DNA of 64,000 nt from an uncultured Lachnospira sp. GTDB taxonomy: Bacteria; Bacillota; Clostridia; Lachnospirales; Lachnospiraceae. Positions 36,630 through 46,567 of the stretch are shown piece after piece (the first letter of the stretch is position 1; every line of letters starts with the position of its first letter). The position numbers and the translations under genes were made by a program. The notes beneath the pieces were generated by a model that saw nothing but the letters and a program-made list of their open reading frames with translations, had not been told where the DNA came from and did not search any database. The stretch spans positions 4,523-68,522 of the forward strand of contig CAKRIN010000014.1 of assembly GCA_934343805.1 (NCBI GenBank), given 5' to 3'.

Positions 36630-39064
36630 TTTCCATAATCCTCATATGCAGCTATCTGTATATCGTCAAATGTAGTATTTTCCCTATACACCTGCAAAGC
36701 CATGTCAAGAAGCGGAAACATCGTAACTGCCCCTGTTCCTTCGCCTAACGCAAGCTCTGCATGAATAACAGCTTTCTTTCCCAGACTGTCAAGAAGTGCT
36801 TTCATTGCCGGTTCTTTTCCCTTATGTGATACAATAATATAATCATTAATCTCCGGCTGAAGCTTCACAGCAATAAGTGCCGCAACCGCTGAGATAACAC
36901 CATCAGCAACAACAGGTATCCCATACACTGCTCCTCCGATATATACTCCCACAAGTCCTGCTATATCAAGCCCGCCTATACTCTGTAAAAGTTTTAATGG
37001 ATTGTCTGCGTATCTGCCATACATTTCTTTAGCCTTTGTAATGACATCAACTTTCCTTTTAAGCCCTGAATCATCAAGTCCTGCACCTCTTCCGGTAACA
37101 TCTTCAGGCTCAAGGTTTAATAATATACTTGCAAGTGCTGTACTCGTAGTTGTATTGCCAATCCCCATCTCTCCTGTAGCAAGAATGTTATATCCTTGTT
37201 CACTGCACCATTCTACCTGCTTAATTCCTTCGTGGACTGCCTGTATGAGCTGTTCCTGTGACATTGCCGGTTCTTTAAGGAAATTTCTCGTACCTGCCAT
37301 AACGCGTCTGTTTACAAGACCTTTATAAGTTCCTACATCTGTTCCATCCGCAAGTTTATCTGCTGCAATACCTATATTTACAGGAATCACTTCTGTTTTA
37401 CTGCAAGCTGCCATTCTGCATACACTCGATATTCCATCTGCCATATTACAGCTTACAACCGCAGTCACATCCTGTCCTGTCTGTGTAACTCCCTCTTCAA
37501 CTATTCCGTTGTCTGCACACATTACAATAACAGCCCGTTTATCAATATGTACATCCACTGTATTCTGGATTCCTGCTATCTGTGTTATTATTTCTTCCAT
37601 AAGTCCAAGACCATGTAATGGCTTTGCTATTCCATTCCAGTGCGCTTTTGCTTTCATCACTGCATCTTTGTTAATACCTTTTATCTTATCCAGTTCCGGA
37701 ATAAGTTCTGCTGCCTGTCTGCTGTTCTTCTTATACTTCATGCATGCATCCATGAATCTCTCTGCTACATTTTCATTGCCATAAAAATAAATGTGTGGAA
37801 ATCCGGCATATAAAGTATCACTTCCGTAACCGGCAGAAAATGTGCTGTTATCAGAAGCCTTTATGACTTCATAATCACTACCCGGACAGTCACTGTTCCA
37901 GTAATGAAATTCATGTGCACGGAAGCTTTGATTTTTATCTGCAAGCATTGTATCTTTTGCAGCCTTAACGCTCATATACCCGAAACGCTGTAATTTCCCG
38001 GCATTATAACCTGTTCCTCTGATAATTCCAGCCATTGGATATTTTACTTTTTCCGGAGTTTCAAGATACTCATGAAGATATAGAAAACCGCCACACTCCG
38101 CTATACATGGAAGACCTGACCGTATCCTGTCAGCAATATCCTTTCGCATTGATATATTTTCTGACAGTTCTTCTGCATGAAGCTCAGGATATCCTCCATA
38201 TAATAATAATCCATCTATATTATCAGGAAGACTGCTGTCTTTAAGAGGACTGAAATATGTAAGTTCACATCCACTCTGTCTTAAATAATCAAGGTTATCT
38301 TCATAAAGAAAACAGAATGCTTCATCCTTTGCAACTGCTACTCTTAGATTTCTCTTTTTCTTTTCTTTGTAATGGATTTCATTCTCAGGGGCATTTTCTG
38401 CAATCTTAAGAATCCCGTCTATATCCAGCGTTTCTTTCATCTGACTTGCAATACAGGTGACTTTTTCCTGAAAATGTTCAACCTCTGCCGATGTAACAAG
38501 ACCAAGATGACGGCTTTCAAGAACGGCCTCCTTCTTATATGGCAGATAGCCTAATGGTTCTATCCCCATCTCTTTAACCATCTGTGCAGCATCTTTATAT
38601 AATCTGGCTGATAAATTATTAAATATCACTCCTCTGATATGACTATCTTTTTCATATCCTGTATATCCTTTTATGACTGCGCCTATTGAATTACTCATCC
38701 CGCGGCAGTTTACTATAAGTATCACCGGCGTATCCGTAATGCCTGCTATGTCATAGGAACTTCCCTTCGTACCAAAACCCTGACCGTCAAAGTATCCCAT
38801 AACGCCTTCCATTACGGTTATATCACTCTCACATTCTTTGCGCGCAAGCAGATATTTTATTGTCTCATCATCACAGAACCAGCTGTCAAGATTGCCTGTA
38901 CGCATATTAAGCACACGGGAATGAAACATAGAATCAATATAATCAGGCCCGCATTTTAATGCTGATGTTTTAAGTCCCATATCTTTAAAGCACTGGCATA
39001 AACCACAGACAATTGTTGTTTTGCCACATCCGCTGCCTGTTCCGGCTATCATTATACGACTCAT
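36623..39064 (-). CDS. Fusion of cobyrinate a,c-diamide synthase (CbiA) and CobT phosphoribosyltransferase
   Basis: The 813-residue product joins two enzymes. Residues 1 to about 450 are CbiA: P-loop GTGSGCGKTT, KCGPDYIDSMFH, and a glutaminase-like domain with the cysteine in CIAECGGFLYLHEYL. From about residue 456 to the end is a complete CobT: LGLMEEIITQIAGIQ, VMCADNGIVEEGVTQTGQDVT, GEMGIGNTTTSTAL and the catalytic glutamate in LALGEGTGAV. CbiA amidates the a and c side chains; CobT activates the lower-ligand base by exchange with nicotinate mononucleotide. These steps are not consecutive, so the link is probably for dosage or complex formation. No stop or frameshift separates the parts. 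Confidence 0.93.
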   Translation of the reverse strand: MSRIMIAGTGSGCGKTTIVCGLCQCFKDMGLKTSALKCGPDYIDSMFHSRVLNMRTGNLDSWFCDDETIKYLLARKECESDITVMEGVMGYFDGQGFGTKGSSYDIAGITDTPVILIVNCRGMSNSIGAVIKGYTGYEKDSHIRGVIFNNLSARLYKDAAQMVKEMGIEPLGYLPYKKEAVLESRHLGLVTSAEVEHFQEKVTCIASQMKETLDIDGILKIAENAPENEIHYKEKKKRNLRVAVAKDEAFCFLYEDNLDYLRQSGCELTYFSPLKDSSLPDNIDGLLLYGGYPELHAEELSENISMRKDIADRIRSGLPCIAECGGFLYLHEYLETPEKVKYPMAGIIRGTGYNAGKLQRFGYMSVKAAKDTMLADKNQSFRAHEFHYWNSDCPGSDYEVIKASDNSTFSAGYGSDTLYAGFPHIYFYGNENVAERFMDACMKYKKNSRQAAELIPELDKIKGINKDAVMKAKAHWNGIAKPLHGLGLMEEIITQIAGIQNTVDVHIDKRAVIVMCADNGIVEEGVTQTGQDVTAVVSCNMADGISSVCRMAACSKTEVIPVNIGIAADKLADGTDVGTYKGLVNRRVMAGTRNFLKEPAMSQEQLIQAVHEGIKQVEWCSEQGYNILATGEMGIGNTTTSTALASILLNLEPEDVTGRGAGLDDSGLKRKVDVITKAKEMYGRYADNPLKLLQSIGGLDIAGLVGVYIGGAVYGIPVVADGVISAVAALIAVKLQPEINDYIIVSHKGKEPAMKALLDSLGKKAVIHAELALGEGTGAVTMFPLLDMALQVYRENTTFDDIQIAAYEDYGKC

Positions 39065-40251
39065 TGCATTCTCCTTCCCTCTATAATAAATACTGGATTA
39101 TTTGCAGACATCATATGATATCTGCCTGTTTTCTTTATCTGCGTTACTGCAATCTGGACTGTATCAATTACACTCATATTATTCTTTTCCATTAAAGAAA
39201 TCATATCCTGTAGTGTTTCTAAAGTTTCTGCTGTAGCCACAACATGGACATTTGGATTTTTTCTAAGAATACTGTCAAAAATGTATTCTGATTCGCCGCC
39301 ACTTCCACCAATAAACACTCCATCCGGCACTGGCAGATTATCAATTACATCTGCTGCATTGCCATGTATAATCTCTATGTTATTAAGTCCGAATTTCTCT
39401 GCATTACGGGCAATAAGACCGCAGCCTTCTTCTGTCCTCTCAACTGCATATACTGTTCCATATGGTGCATGCAGTGCAAGCTCTACTGAAACAGAACCTG
39501 TTCCTGCACCTATATCATACACACATGAATTCTTTCTGACTGCCATACGGCTGATTACGCTTGCCCGTATTTCCCTCTTAGTCATTGGCACATCTGAACG
39601 GATAAAATAACTGTCAGGAATTCCTGTTATAGAAAATGTATGTGAATAATCATTGTATACTGCCATTACAGTAAGTCCCGCTGACTCATATTCTGTAAAT
39701 TCTGACACTTCACCACTGGATATCTTTTCATTTTCATATGAAAGATTTTCCCCAATCCAGACATGTGCCTTTGAAAGTCCCACACTCTGAAGCTGCTTAC
39801 ATATCTGTGCTGCATTTCCCTGTGTCAGAAAATATGTCATCTCATTCTGTAAAACTACTGGTATGTAGCTCTGTTTTTTGCCATGCACACTTACAAATGC
39901 CGCATTTTCCCAAGGCTTTCCTATTCTTGCGGCAAAATATATTACAGAAGATATTCCAGGCAGGATACGGTATTCATATTTTCCCTCAAGAACATCTGCA
40001 AGCTTTCTTGTTCCACTGTAAAATCCGGTATCACCGGACATAAGCACAACATATTCTTGTGCTTCTTCCTGCTCAATAATACTTACTATATTATCTGCTG
40101 TCACAGCATAAAATGTCTTTTTATCCGGATATTCCTCTATCAACCGCTTTGAGCCTATTATAATTTCTGCATTATCAATTGCAGCTTTTACTTCCTCTGT
40201 AATGCAGCTTTTACTGCCTGGTCCCATTCCAGCTATAATTACCCTTTTCAT
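39061..40251 (-). CDS. cbiET: CbiE-CbiT fusion, precorrin-7 C5/C15 methyltransferase and decarboxylase
   Basis: The 396-residue product is two methyltransferases in one chain. Residues 1 to about 200 are CbiE (start IIAGMGPGSKSCITEEVKAAI; GDTGFYSGTRKLA). Residues about 205-396 are CbiT, with the SAM-binding stretch VYDIGAGTGSVSVELAL and the VFIGGSGGE strand. It methylates C5 and C15 and removes the acetate at C12. It overlaps cbiA-cobT by 4 bases (ATGA type). Confidence 0.94.
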   Translation of the reverse strand: MKRVIIAGMGPGSKSCITEEVKAAIDNAEIIIGSKRLIEEYPDKKTFYAVTADNIVSIIEQEEAQEYVVLMSGDTGFYSGTRKLADVLEGKYEYRILPGISSVIYFAARIGKPWENAAFVSVHGKKQSYIPVVLQNEMTYFLTQGNAAQICKQLQSVGLSKAHVWIGENLSYENEKISSGEVSEFTEYESAGLTVMAVYNDYSHTFSITGIPDSYFIRSDVPMTKREIRASVISRMAVRKNSCVYDIGAGTGSVSVELALHAPYGTVYAVERTEEGCGLIARNAEKFGLNNIEIIHGNAADVIDNLPVPDGVFIGGSGGESEYIFDSILRKNPNVHVVATAETLETLQDMISLMEKNNMSVIDTVQIAVTQIKKTGRYHMMSANNPVFIIEGRRMQ

Positions 40252-40272
40252 TACTCACTCCATCTTAACCTG

Positions 40273-41064
40273 TTAACACTGTGAATCAATATTTTCTATA
40301 AGATACGCTATAATTTCCGAAAGCTTCTTACCATCATTCTCCAATGGCCGCCTGATTACAATGCAGTCAGTTCCTGTATTTAGTGCAGCAGATATTTTTT
40401 CTTCATATCCACCGTTATTTCCTGATTCTTTTGTAACAAGCACTCCAATATTAAACTGCCTTATTACTGCTTCGTTTAATTCCTGTGAAAACGGGCCCTG
40501 CATTCCGATTAAATGTGCCGGCATAATCCCTGCCTGTATTGCACTTTCCATCATCTGCGGATTAGGCAGAAGCCGAAGATAAAGTCTTTCCTTAAAATCC
40601 TTAATATGGACATACTCAGGTATGTTCTTGCTTCCTGTCGTCATAAGAACATTTTTATGAATATATCTGCCGTCATTCAGCAGCCTGACTGCATCCTTCA
40701 TTGTTTCAGTATATATGATATTGTCTGCATTATTACCGGCTTTCTCTGTATTCTCTTCTCTCAACACCCTGACATAAAAAATGTGTCTGCTGTCACATGC
40801 CTCTTTTATATTGTGGGTAACCTGTGTTGCATACGGATGTGTTGCATCAATAACTATGTCAGGATGGATTGCTCTTATCTCATCAGACATCTGTTTCTCG
40901 TCCATTTTCCCGACATGTATATACACATTATTCTGCCTAGGAAGCAGTTCTTTTCCATACTCAGTAGTTACATACACATGGGTAATACATTTTTTAACTG
41001 CAAGAAATTCACATATTCTGCGGCCTTCCGTTGTCCCGGCAAAAAGCATTATTGTCTTTTTCAT
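40273..41064 (-). CDS. cbiJ: Cobalt-precorrin-6A reductase
   Basis: The 263-residue NAD(P)H-dependent enzyme starts IMLFAGTTEGRRICEFL, the CbiJ/CobK nucleotide-binding motif, followed by DATHPYATQVTHNIKEAC, a hallmark of the family, and VTKESGNNGGYEEKISAA. It reduces the corrin ring after ring contraction. It overlaps cbiH by 4 bases. Confidence 0.94.
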   Translation of the reverse strand: MKKTIMLFAGTTEGRRICEFLAVKKCITHVYVTTEYGKELLPRQNNVYIHVGKMDEKQMSDEIRAIHPDIVIDATHPYATQVTHNIKEACDSRHIFYVRVLREENTEKAGNNADNIIYTETMKDAVRLLNDGRYIHKNVLMTTGSKNIPEYVHIKDFKERLYLRLLPNPQMMESAIQAGIMPAHLIGMQGPFSQELNEAVIRQFNIGVLVTKESGNNGGYEEKISAALNTGTDCIVIRRPLENDGKKLSEIIAYLIENIDSQC

Positions 41065-41780
41065 ACAACCTTATATCCTCTCGGTGTAACCATCTTTCCA
41101 TTAATAATCTTAGTATGGCTGTTTCCAATATAAACTGTCGTGAACATATCTGCCTTGAAATCAGCCAGCTCCTTTAATGTAAGAACTCCGGCTGTCTCAT
41201 TATCCCTGCCTATATTCCTTACATATCCACATACTGTATCAGCCGGCTGTACTTCCATTACAATGTCACAGGCTTCTTTTAAATATCCTGCTCTCCTGCG
41301 GCTTGAAGGATTATATATGCACATTACCATATCGCTTTCAGCCATTGCCCTGATTCTTTTCTTTATCAGTTCCCACGGAGTCATACAGTCACTTAAGCTT
41401 ATAACCGCAAAATCATGTGACAAAGGTGCTCCGAGACAGGCAGAACCACTATTGGCGGCTGTGACACCTGATATTACCTTAATATCAGTTCCTTCATCTG
41501 CAAGTTCATATACCAGACTCGCCATGCCATATACACCACTGTCTCCACTGCATACAAGTACTACGTCCCTGCCATCCTTTGCCATATCTATGGCATACTG
41601 ACAGCGCTCCTTTTCCTGCATCATATTAGTTGAATAATATTCTTTATCCGGAAAATACTGCTTCAATATATCAACATAAGTACTATAGCCAACTATTAAC
41701 TGTGCTGACGATATTGCAGCTGACGCTTCCAGTGTCATATTATCTTCTGCACCACTTCCAAAACCAACTATCTTAAGCAT
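41061..41780 (-). CDS. cbiH: Cobalt-precorrin-3B C17-methyltransferase (ring contraction)
   Basis: The 239-residue tetrapyrrole methylase has GFGSGAEDNMTLEA at the start, VCSGDSGVYGMASLVYEL and VISGVTAANSGSACLGAPLSHDFAVISLSD, the CbiH/CobJ form. It methylates C17 and contracts the macrocycle. It lies between cbiG (15-base gap) and cbiJ. Confidence 0.95.
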   Translation of the reverse strand: MLKIVGFGSGAEDNMTLEASAAISSAQLIVGYSTYVDILKQYFPDKEYYSTNMMQEKERCQYAIDMAKDGRDVVLVCSGDSGVYGMASLVYELADEGTDIKVISGVTAANSGSACLGAPLSHDFAVISLSDCMTPWELIKKRIRAMAESDMVMCIYNPSSRRRAGYLKEACDIVMEVQPADTVCGYVRNIGRDNETAGVLTLKELADFKADMFTTVYIGNSHTKIINGKMVTPRGYKVV

Positions 41781-41795
41781 ATCATACTCCTTAAT

Positions 41796-42848
41796 TTATA
41801 CCATTTTATATACCGCAACAGTTATCCCGTTATCTGCTGTTTTTCCTATAAGCTTTCTGCCTCCGCCTGATACTGCACATGCGCTTCGCTCGCACACATT
41901 ATCAACGCCTATCTGCTCATTTACAAATGCTGAAGATGTAAACTCTCCCTCAATCTTACTTAAATATTCCGGTGTAAATGTCTTATATGGCACCTTCCAT
42001 TTTTGCGCAAACTCAATAATACCCTGTTCATCAGCTTTTCTGTCAACAGAAGCAACAGCGGCAATTCCTTCCAGCATAAGATTATTTGCAGCAAGAACTT
42101 TTTTAACAGCCTGTTCAATCTCATTAGCTGACTTGCCTCTTTTACAGCCTATCCCGACTGCAAGATTTCTTGGTACCAGCTTCAGGGTTCTTTTAAATAC
42201 CATATTCTCATCAGAATGTGTAATTATCTGTACACCGCTTTCATATTTACCGTCTGCATTATCTGTATATGTAATCTGCCCATTCCATTGTTTTTCTGTC
42301 TCTCTTAACATTTTGACAAATGTTTCATCTCCTGTAATTCCAACAGTTTCCCCATTAAGTATCCGGCCTGATATATCCTGTATCATGACAGGATTAACTA
42401 TTTTCATATTATGTTCTACGGCAAACACATCAACCGCAAACATTCCTCTTGTATCTGTAGCTGTAGTAATTACAGGTATTGCACCAATACTGTCTGCAAG
42501 TTCATTGCACCATTCATTGGCACCGCCTATATGCCCTGAAAGCAGTGAAATAAGAAATTTGCCACTCTCGTCTGCAACAAGTACTGCCGGATCTGTTACT
42601 TTGCTTTTAAGATATGGCGCTATTGTTCTTACCGCTATTGCAGCCGCACATACAAATAATATCCTGTCGCACATTGCAAACTCGTTCTTAATAACACTGC
42701 CGACAGTTGCAAAAGAAACTGCATCTTCCCTGTAATCATCCGCACATCTTTTGTGGCAGTAAATTGTAACTTCTCCATCCGTCACCGTGGAAGCCTTTTT
42801 TGCCACCTTCATTCCCTCATGCGTAAATGCTATTATAACAGTTCTCAT
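41796..42848 (-). CDS. cbiG: Cobalt-precorrin-5A hydrolase
   Basis: The 350-residue CbiG opens the delta-lactone of cobalt-precorrin-5A, with release of acetaldehyde. The N-terminal and middle parts have LFVCAAAIAVRTIAPYLKSK, VADESGKFLISLLSGHIGGAN and PVITTATDTRG. The C-terminal domain has LAVGIGCKRGKSANEIEQAV and ASVDRKADEQGI, both classic. Its presence, with CbiD, marks the anaerobic (early cobalt) route. Confidence 0.95.
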   Translation of the reverse strand: MRTVIIAFTHEGMKVAKKASTVTDGEVTIYCHKRCADDYREDAVSFATVGSVIKNEFAMCDRILFVCAAAIAVRTIAPYLKSKVTDPAVLVADESGKFLISLLSGHIGGANEWCNELADSIGAIPVITTATDTRGMFAVDVFAVEHNMKIVNPVMIQDISGRILNGETVGITGDETFVKMLRETEKQWNGQITYTDNADGKYESGVQIITHSDENMVFKRTLKLVPRNLAVGIGCKRGKSANEIEQAVKKVLAANNLMLEGIAAVASVDRKADEQGIIEFAQKWKVPYKTFTPEYLSKIEGEFTSSAFVNEQIGVDNVCERSACAVSGGGRKLIGKTADNGITVAVYKMV

Positions 42849-43591
42849 TTTCTATACTCCGTCTTAAATTCAGGATCATATAACTTGGAAAATGAATATT
42901 TATCTCCTAAGAATTCTCCTACCATTATAAGTGCTGTCTTTGTAATACCTGCTTTCTCTGCTTCAATATCAAGATTTTCCAATGTAGTCTTTATACATTT
43001 TTCATCCTTCCAGCTTGCCTTATAGCATATCGCACATGGCGTATCCGGGGTATATGCTCCCTTATATAATTCTTCCTTAAGTTCCTTTAAATGTGATGAA
43101 CTTAAAAATATAACCATTGATGTTCCATGCGCTGCAAGCTTTGCAATGCTCTCATTGTCTGGAACAGGAGTCCTTCCCGGCATCCTTGTAATAATTACTG
43201 ACTGTGCAACCTCCGGCACTGTATATTCACAGTTCATTGCAGCTGCCGCAGCAAGAAAGCTGCTGACACCAGGACATATTTCACATGTAATTCCACGTTT
43301 TGCAAGTTCTTCAATCTGCTCTCTAATCGCACCATAAAGTGATGGATCACCTGTATGAAGACGCACTATATTCTTTCCTTCGCTCTCCGCTTTTATAATT
43401 ACATTAATGACCTCGTCCAGATTCATATATGCACTGTTATATATCTCGCAATCTTTTTGGGCATACTCAAGCAGTTCTTCATTTACAAGTGAACCTGCAT
43501 ATATAATCACATCTGCCTCATTAAGCATGCGCATGCCACGCACCGTAATTAAATCTTTAGCCCCGGGTCCTGCCCCGACAATTCTTACCAT
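42845..43591 (-). CDS. cbiF: Cobalt-precorrin-4 C11-methyltransferase
   Basis: The 248-residue tetrapyrrole methylase starts RIVGAGPGAKDLITVRGMRML and has VRLHTGDPSLYGAIREQ, PGVSSFLAAAAAMNCEYTVPEV and ITRMPGRTPVPDNE, the CbiF/CobM set. ATG 43591 has GGAG 7 bases upstream; an ATG at 43597 lies too close to that site. Confidence 0.94.
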   Translation of the reverse strand: MVRIVGAGPGAKDLITVRGMRMLNEADVIIYAGSLVNEELLEYAQKDCEIYNSAYMNLDEVINVIIKAESEGKNIVRLHTGDPSLYGAIREQIEELAKRGITCEICPGVSSFLAAAAAMNCEYTVPEVAQSVIITRMPGRTPVPDNESIAKLAAHGTSMVIFLSSSHLKELKEELYKGAYTPDTPCAICYKASWKDEKCIKTTLENLDIEAEKAGITKTALIMVGEFLGDKYSFSKLYDPEFKTEYRK

Positions 43592-43593
43592 AA

Positions 43594-44745
43594 TCATTCT
43601 CCATTATTTATTATATCTTCTAACAGCTTATCCGCTGTTTTTGTCTTACCTAATATTCCATATTCATTTGAAAACACAATTGCCCCGATTCTTATTTTAC
43701 CGCCGCTTCTTCTTTGCAATACATCCTCTATGCGGATCATAAGCTGTTTCATTGTATCATCAAGCATGTCCGATTTTTTCAATATATCAAGTGCAGCTTC
43801 TGTTGTGACACAGTCAAGTATTTTCCTTGCAGTATCAGCCTCTGCACATGCTCTTAAGGCACACGCTGACAGAACTTCCATTCGTCCGTCTGCAGCTTTT
43901 GAATGTGTGTTCATTATTCCTGCGCCTAATTTCACAAGCTTTCCTATATGTCCTACAAGAAGCATTGCTTCTGCTCCTTCATCACACACCATGTCTATTG
44001 TATCGCCTATATAATTGCTGCATTTGATACTTCTTTTAAGTTCAATTCCAAGAGTATTAAGCAGAAAATCCTGTCCGTAATTTCCCGGTGCAATCAGAAG
44101 TATCTTTTCACCTTCTGCTATATGCATCTTAATCTCTGTCTTTATTGTATCAATAAGTGCCTGTTCACTCATAGGCTCTACTATTCCTGTTGTTCCAAGA
44201 ATTGATATTCCCCCTGTTATTCCGAGATTTGGATTAAATGTTTTCTTTGCAATTTCAACACCTTCAGGTGCTGATATTACAACCTTTAAGCCACCATCAT
44301 ACGAATAATTCTCTGCTGCTTCCAATACACCTTCTTCAATCATCTTAAGTGGAACCGGATTAATTGCCGCTTCTCCTACCGGGCGCGACAACCCCTTTTT
44401 AGTAACTCTTCCCACACCTGTTCCGCCATCTGTTACAACTCTTTTGTCCAAGCTTTCACCGGATATATAAGAAACACTGGCATATATTAATATTCCGTTA
44501 GTTACATCAGGATCATCACCACTGTCTTTTTTTATTGCACATGTAACGCTGTCCTGTTCCATTGTTATTTCATAAACAGGCAGCGTAAGTTCTACTCCCA
44601 TAGGAGTAATCACACTGACACTTTCAATTCTCCTGCCTGATAAAAGCATATACGCCGCTGCCTTTGCCGCCGCACAGGCACACGTTCCCGTTGTGTATCC
44701 ACAACGCATTTTTTTCTGATTCTTATATACATATCTCTCTAACAT
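43594..44745 (-). CDS. cbiD: Cobalt-precorrin-5B C1-methyltransferase
   Basis: The 383-residue CbiD has the glycine/cysteine-rich start MRCGYTTGTCACAAAKAAA, DDPDVTNGILIYASV, INPVPLKMI and GTTGIVEPMSEQALIDTI. It methylates C1 in the anaerobic route. ATG 44745 is preferred over an in-frame GTG at 44754; either start overlaps the end of cbiC. Confidence 0.95.
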   Translation of the reverse strand: MLERYVYKNQKKMRCGYTTGTCACAAAKAAAYMLLSGRRIESVSVITPMGVELTLPVYEITMEQDSVTCAIKKDSGDDPDVTNGILIYASVSYISGESLDKRVVTDGGTGVGRVTKKGLSRPVGEAAINPVPLKMIEEGVLEAAENYSYDGGLKVVISAPEGVEIAKKTFNPNLGITGGISILGTTGIVEPMSEQALIDTIKTEIKMHIAEGEKILLIAPGNYGQDFLLNTLGIELKRSIKCSNYIGDTIDMVCDEGAEAMLLVGHIGKLVKLGAGIMNTHSKAADGRMEVLSACALRACAEADTARKILDCVTTEAALDILKKSDMLDDTMKQLMIRIEDVLQRRSGGKIRIGAIVFSNEYGILGKTKTADKLLEDIINNGE

Positions 44746-45371
44746 CTGCGCCACTCTTTATCATCATCTGCTGCCATATAAAACAATGCATTCATAATTG
44801 CCGCCGCAACATTGCTTCCGCCTTTTCTGCCTCTTGCAACTATATATGGCATACTGCTTGCAATGATTTCTTCTTTTGCCTCAACTACATTTACAAAACC
44901 AACCGGAACTCCAATAACAAGTCTTGGTGCAAATGTGCCTTCATCATACAGTTCTCTTATTCTCATAAGTGCTGTCGGCGCATTTCCAACTACCATTATG
45001 CATCCCGGATTGTCCTTAGCCGCCTTCTCCACACTGACTACTGCCCTTGTTACCTCACGGCTTGCAGCTTCTTTTGCAACACTTTCATCTGCCATATAAC
45101 AGTTAAGTGAGCAGCCGAATTTTTCAGCCATCTTATGATTAATTCCTGATTTTGCCATGTTGGTATCGGTCACAATCTCTGTACCCTCACGGATTGCCTT
45201 CAGTGCTTTCTCTATAATCCCCTCTGAAAACATCATGCTTGTCTCATATGAAAAGTCCGCTGTTGTATGAATAACTCTCTTAACAACCGGCTTGTATTCA
45301 GATGGAATATCTGTTGTAAGTTCCTTTTCAATTATTGCAAACGACTGTTTTTCAATATCCATTGGTTTCAT
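44739..45371 (-). CDS. cbiC: Cobalt-precorrin-8 methylmutase
   Basis: The 210-residue enzyme moves the C11 methyl group to C12 to give cobyrinic acid. The catalytic histidine is in VIHTTADFSYE; TDTNMAKSGIN and VVGNAPTALMRI are further family marks, as is the end VIGVPVGFVNVVEAKE. It is the first ring-synthesis gene after the uptake genes and starts 5 bases after btuD. Confidence 0.95.
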   Translation of the reverse strand: MKPMDIEKQSFAIIEKELTTDIPSEYKPVVKRVIHTTADFSYETSMMFSEGIIEKALKAIREGTEIVTDTNMAKSGINHKMAEKFGCSLNCYMADESVAKEAASREVTRAVVSVEKAAKDNPGCIMVVGNAPTALMRIRELYDEGTFAPRLVIGVPVGFVNVVEAKEEIIASSMPYIVARGRKGGSNVAAAIMNALFYMAADDDKEWRRC

Positions 45372-45376
45372 GATAT

Positions 45377-46534
45377 CTATTCTCCTGTGAATAATGATTT
45401 CAATGTATCTATGTCTGGCTTTTCAAGAATTTTCTTATTCTTTTCTGCCGCATATTCCAATACATTCTTTAACATGGCATTCATCTGCCCTACCGGACAT
45501 CCTGTATCTATTACATAATCTGATTCATCAATTTTCCTGCATGCTGCATCAAATGTTTCTTTTCCTATTGGCTCAAACATCTTTTCTTTAATCACATCCG
45601 CTGCCAGTGCTTTGGCCACAGGAAAATCGCAATCATTTTCATAAAGAATTCCTGCACTGAATGCTATTCCTAAACGCTGTAGTTCCCTGTATATAAATAC
45701 ACCTGTTCCTGCACCACCTGCTACAAACACTTTCGGAGTTCCTTCCGGCTTCTTTAATTCGGTGCTTCCATACATACAATTATAAGTTCCATGTGTAAGT
45801 CCGTAAAGACTGCTTATTCTGTCATCTGTGAATATTTTTTCCGGTCTTCCGAACTCTATCTTTCCATCCGCCCCGACACACATAACATAGTCAGCAATTT
45901 TTGCTGCAAGCTCTATTTCATGCAATGATACTATAACCGCAACATTATCTTTAACTGCCATCTCCTGTAATATGTCCAGCAGTTCAATCTTATGTCTTAT
46001 ATCAAGAAATGAAGTAGGCTCATCAAGCACAATGACCTCCGGCTTCTGGCATATTGCCCTCGCAAGCATGATACGCTGGCGCTGTCCATCACTAATCTGT
46101 GAAAAATCTTTATCTGCTATGTCCATTGCAGATACTTTTTCAAGTGACTCATTTACAATCTCTTCGTCTTCCTTAGTAAGTTTACCAAAATAATTAGTGT
46201 ATGGATATCTTCCCATTGCCACAACATCACGGCAGGTCATCATTTCTGTCTTAATCTTTTCTGTAAGAACCACAGATATAGTCTTCGCATACTCTTTACT
46301 TGTAAAATCATTTATTTTTCTGCCTTTGACATATATATCGCCACCTATCGGACTCATTTCCCTTATAATATTCTTTATTATTGTAGATTTGCCGGCACCA
46401 TTAGGTCCTATTAATACAAGGATTTCACCCTTTTTTACCTTCAATGCTATATCTGACAAAAGAACTTTCCCATGATAGCCAACACTTAAATCCTCTGTCT
46501 GTACATATATCTGTTCCATATATTTTTGATCCAT
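45377..46534 (-). CDS. btuD: Cobalamin-type ABC importer ATPase with an added C-terminal domain
   Basis: Residues 1 to about 255 are an ATPase of the Fe/B12 importer class: Walker A GPNGAGKST, signature ISDGQRQRIMLARA (the SDG form is usual in this class), Walker B VIVLDEPTSFLD. The remaining 120 residues are an extra domain starting KVFVAGGAGTGVFIYRELQ, a Rossmann-like glycine motif, with DTGCPVGQMNAML later. The extension does not resemble the standard C-terminal part of BtuD and may bind a nucleotide or corrinoid. ATG 46534 has GGAG 6 bases upstream; a GTG at 46546 is also in frame. Confidence 0.88.
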   Translation of the reverse strand: MDQKYMEQIYVQTEDLSVGYHGKVLLSDIALKVKKGEILVLIGPNGAGKSTIIKNIIREMSPIGGDIYVKGRKINDFTSKEYAKTISVVLTEKIKTEMMTCRDVVAMGRYPYTNYFGKLTKEDEEIVNESLEKVSAMDIADKDFSQISDGQRQRIMLARAICQKPEVIVLDEPTSFLDIRHKIELLDILQEMAVKDNVAVIVSLHEIELAAKIADYVMCVGADGKIEFGRPEKIFTDDRISSLYGLTHGTYNCMYGSTELKKPEGTPKVFVAGGAGTGVFIYRELQRLGIAFSAGILYENDCDFPVAKALAADVIKEKMFEPIGKETFDAACRKIDESDYVIDTGCPVGQMNAMLKNVLEYAAEKNKKILEKPDIDTLKSLFTGE

Positions 46535-46567
46535 ATATTTCTCCACTTTTCCACTTCTTACCCTGTG

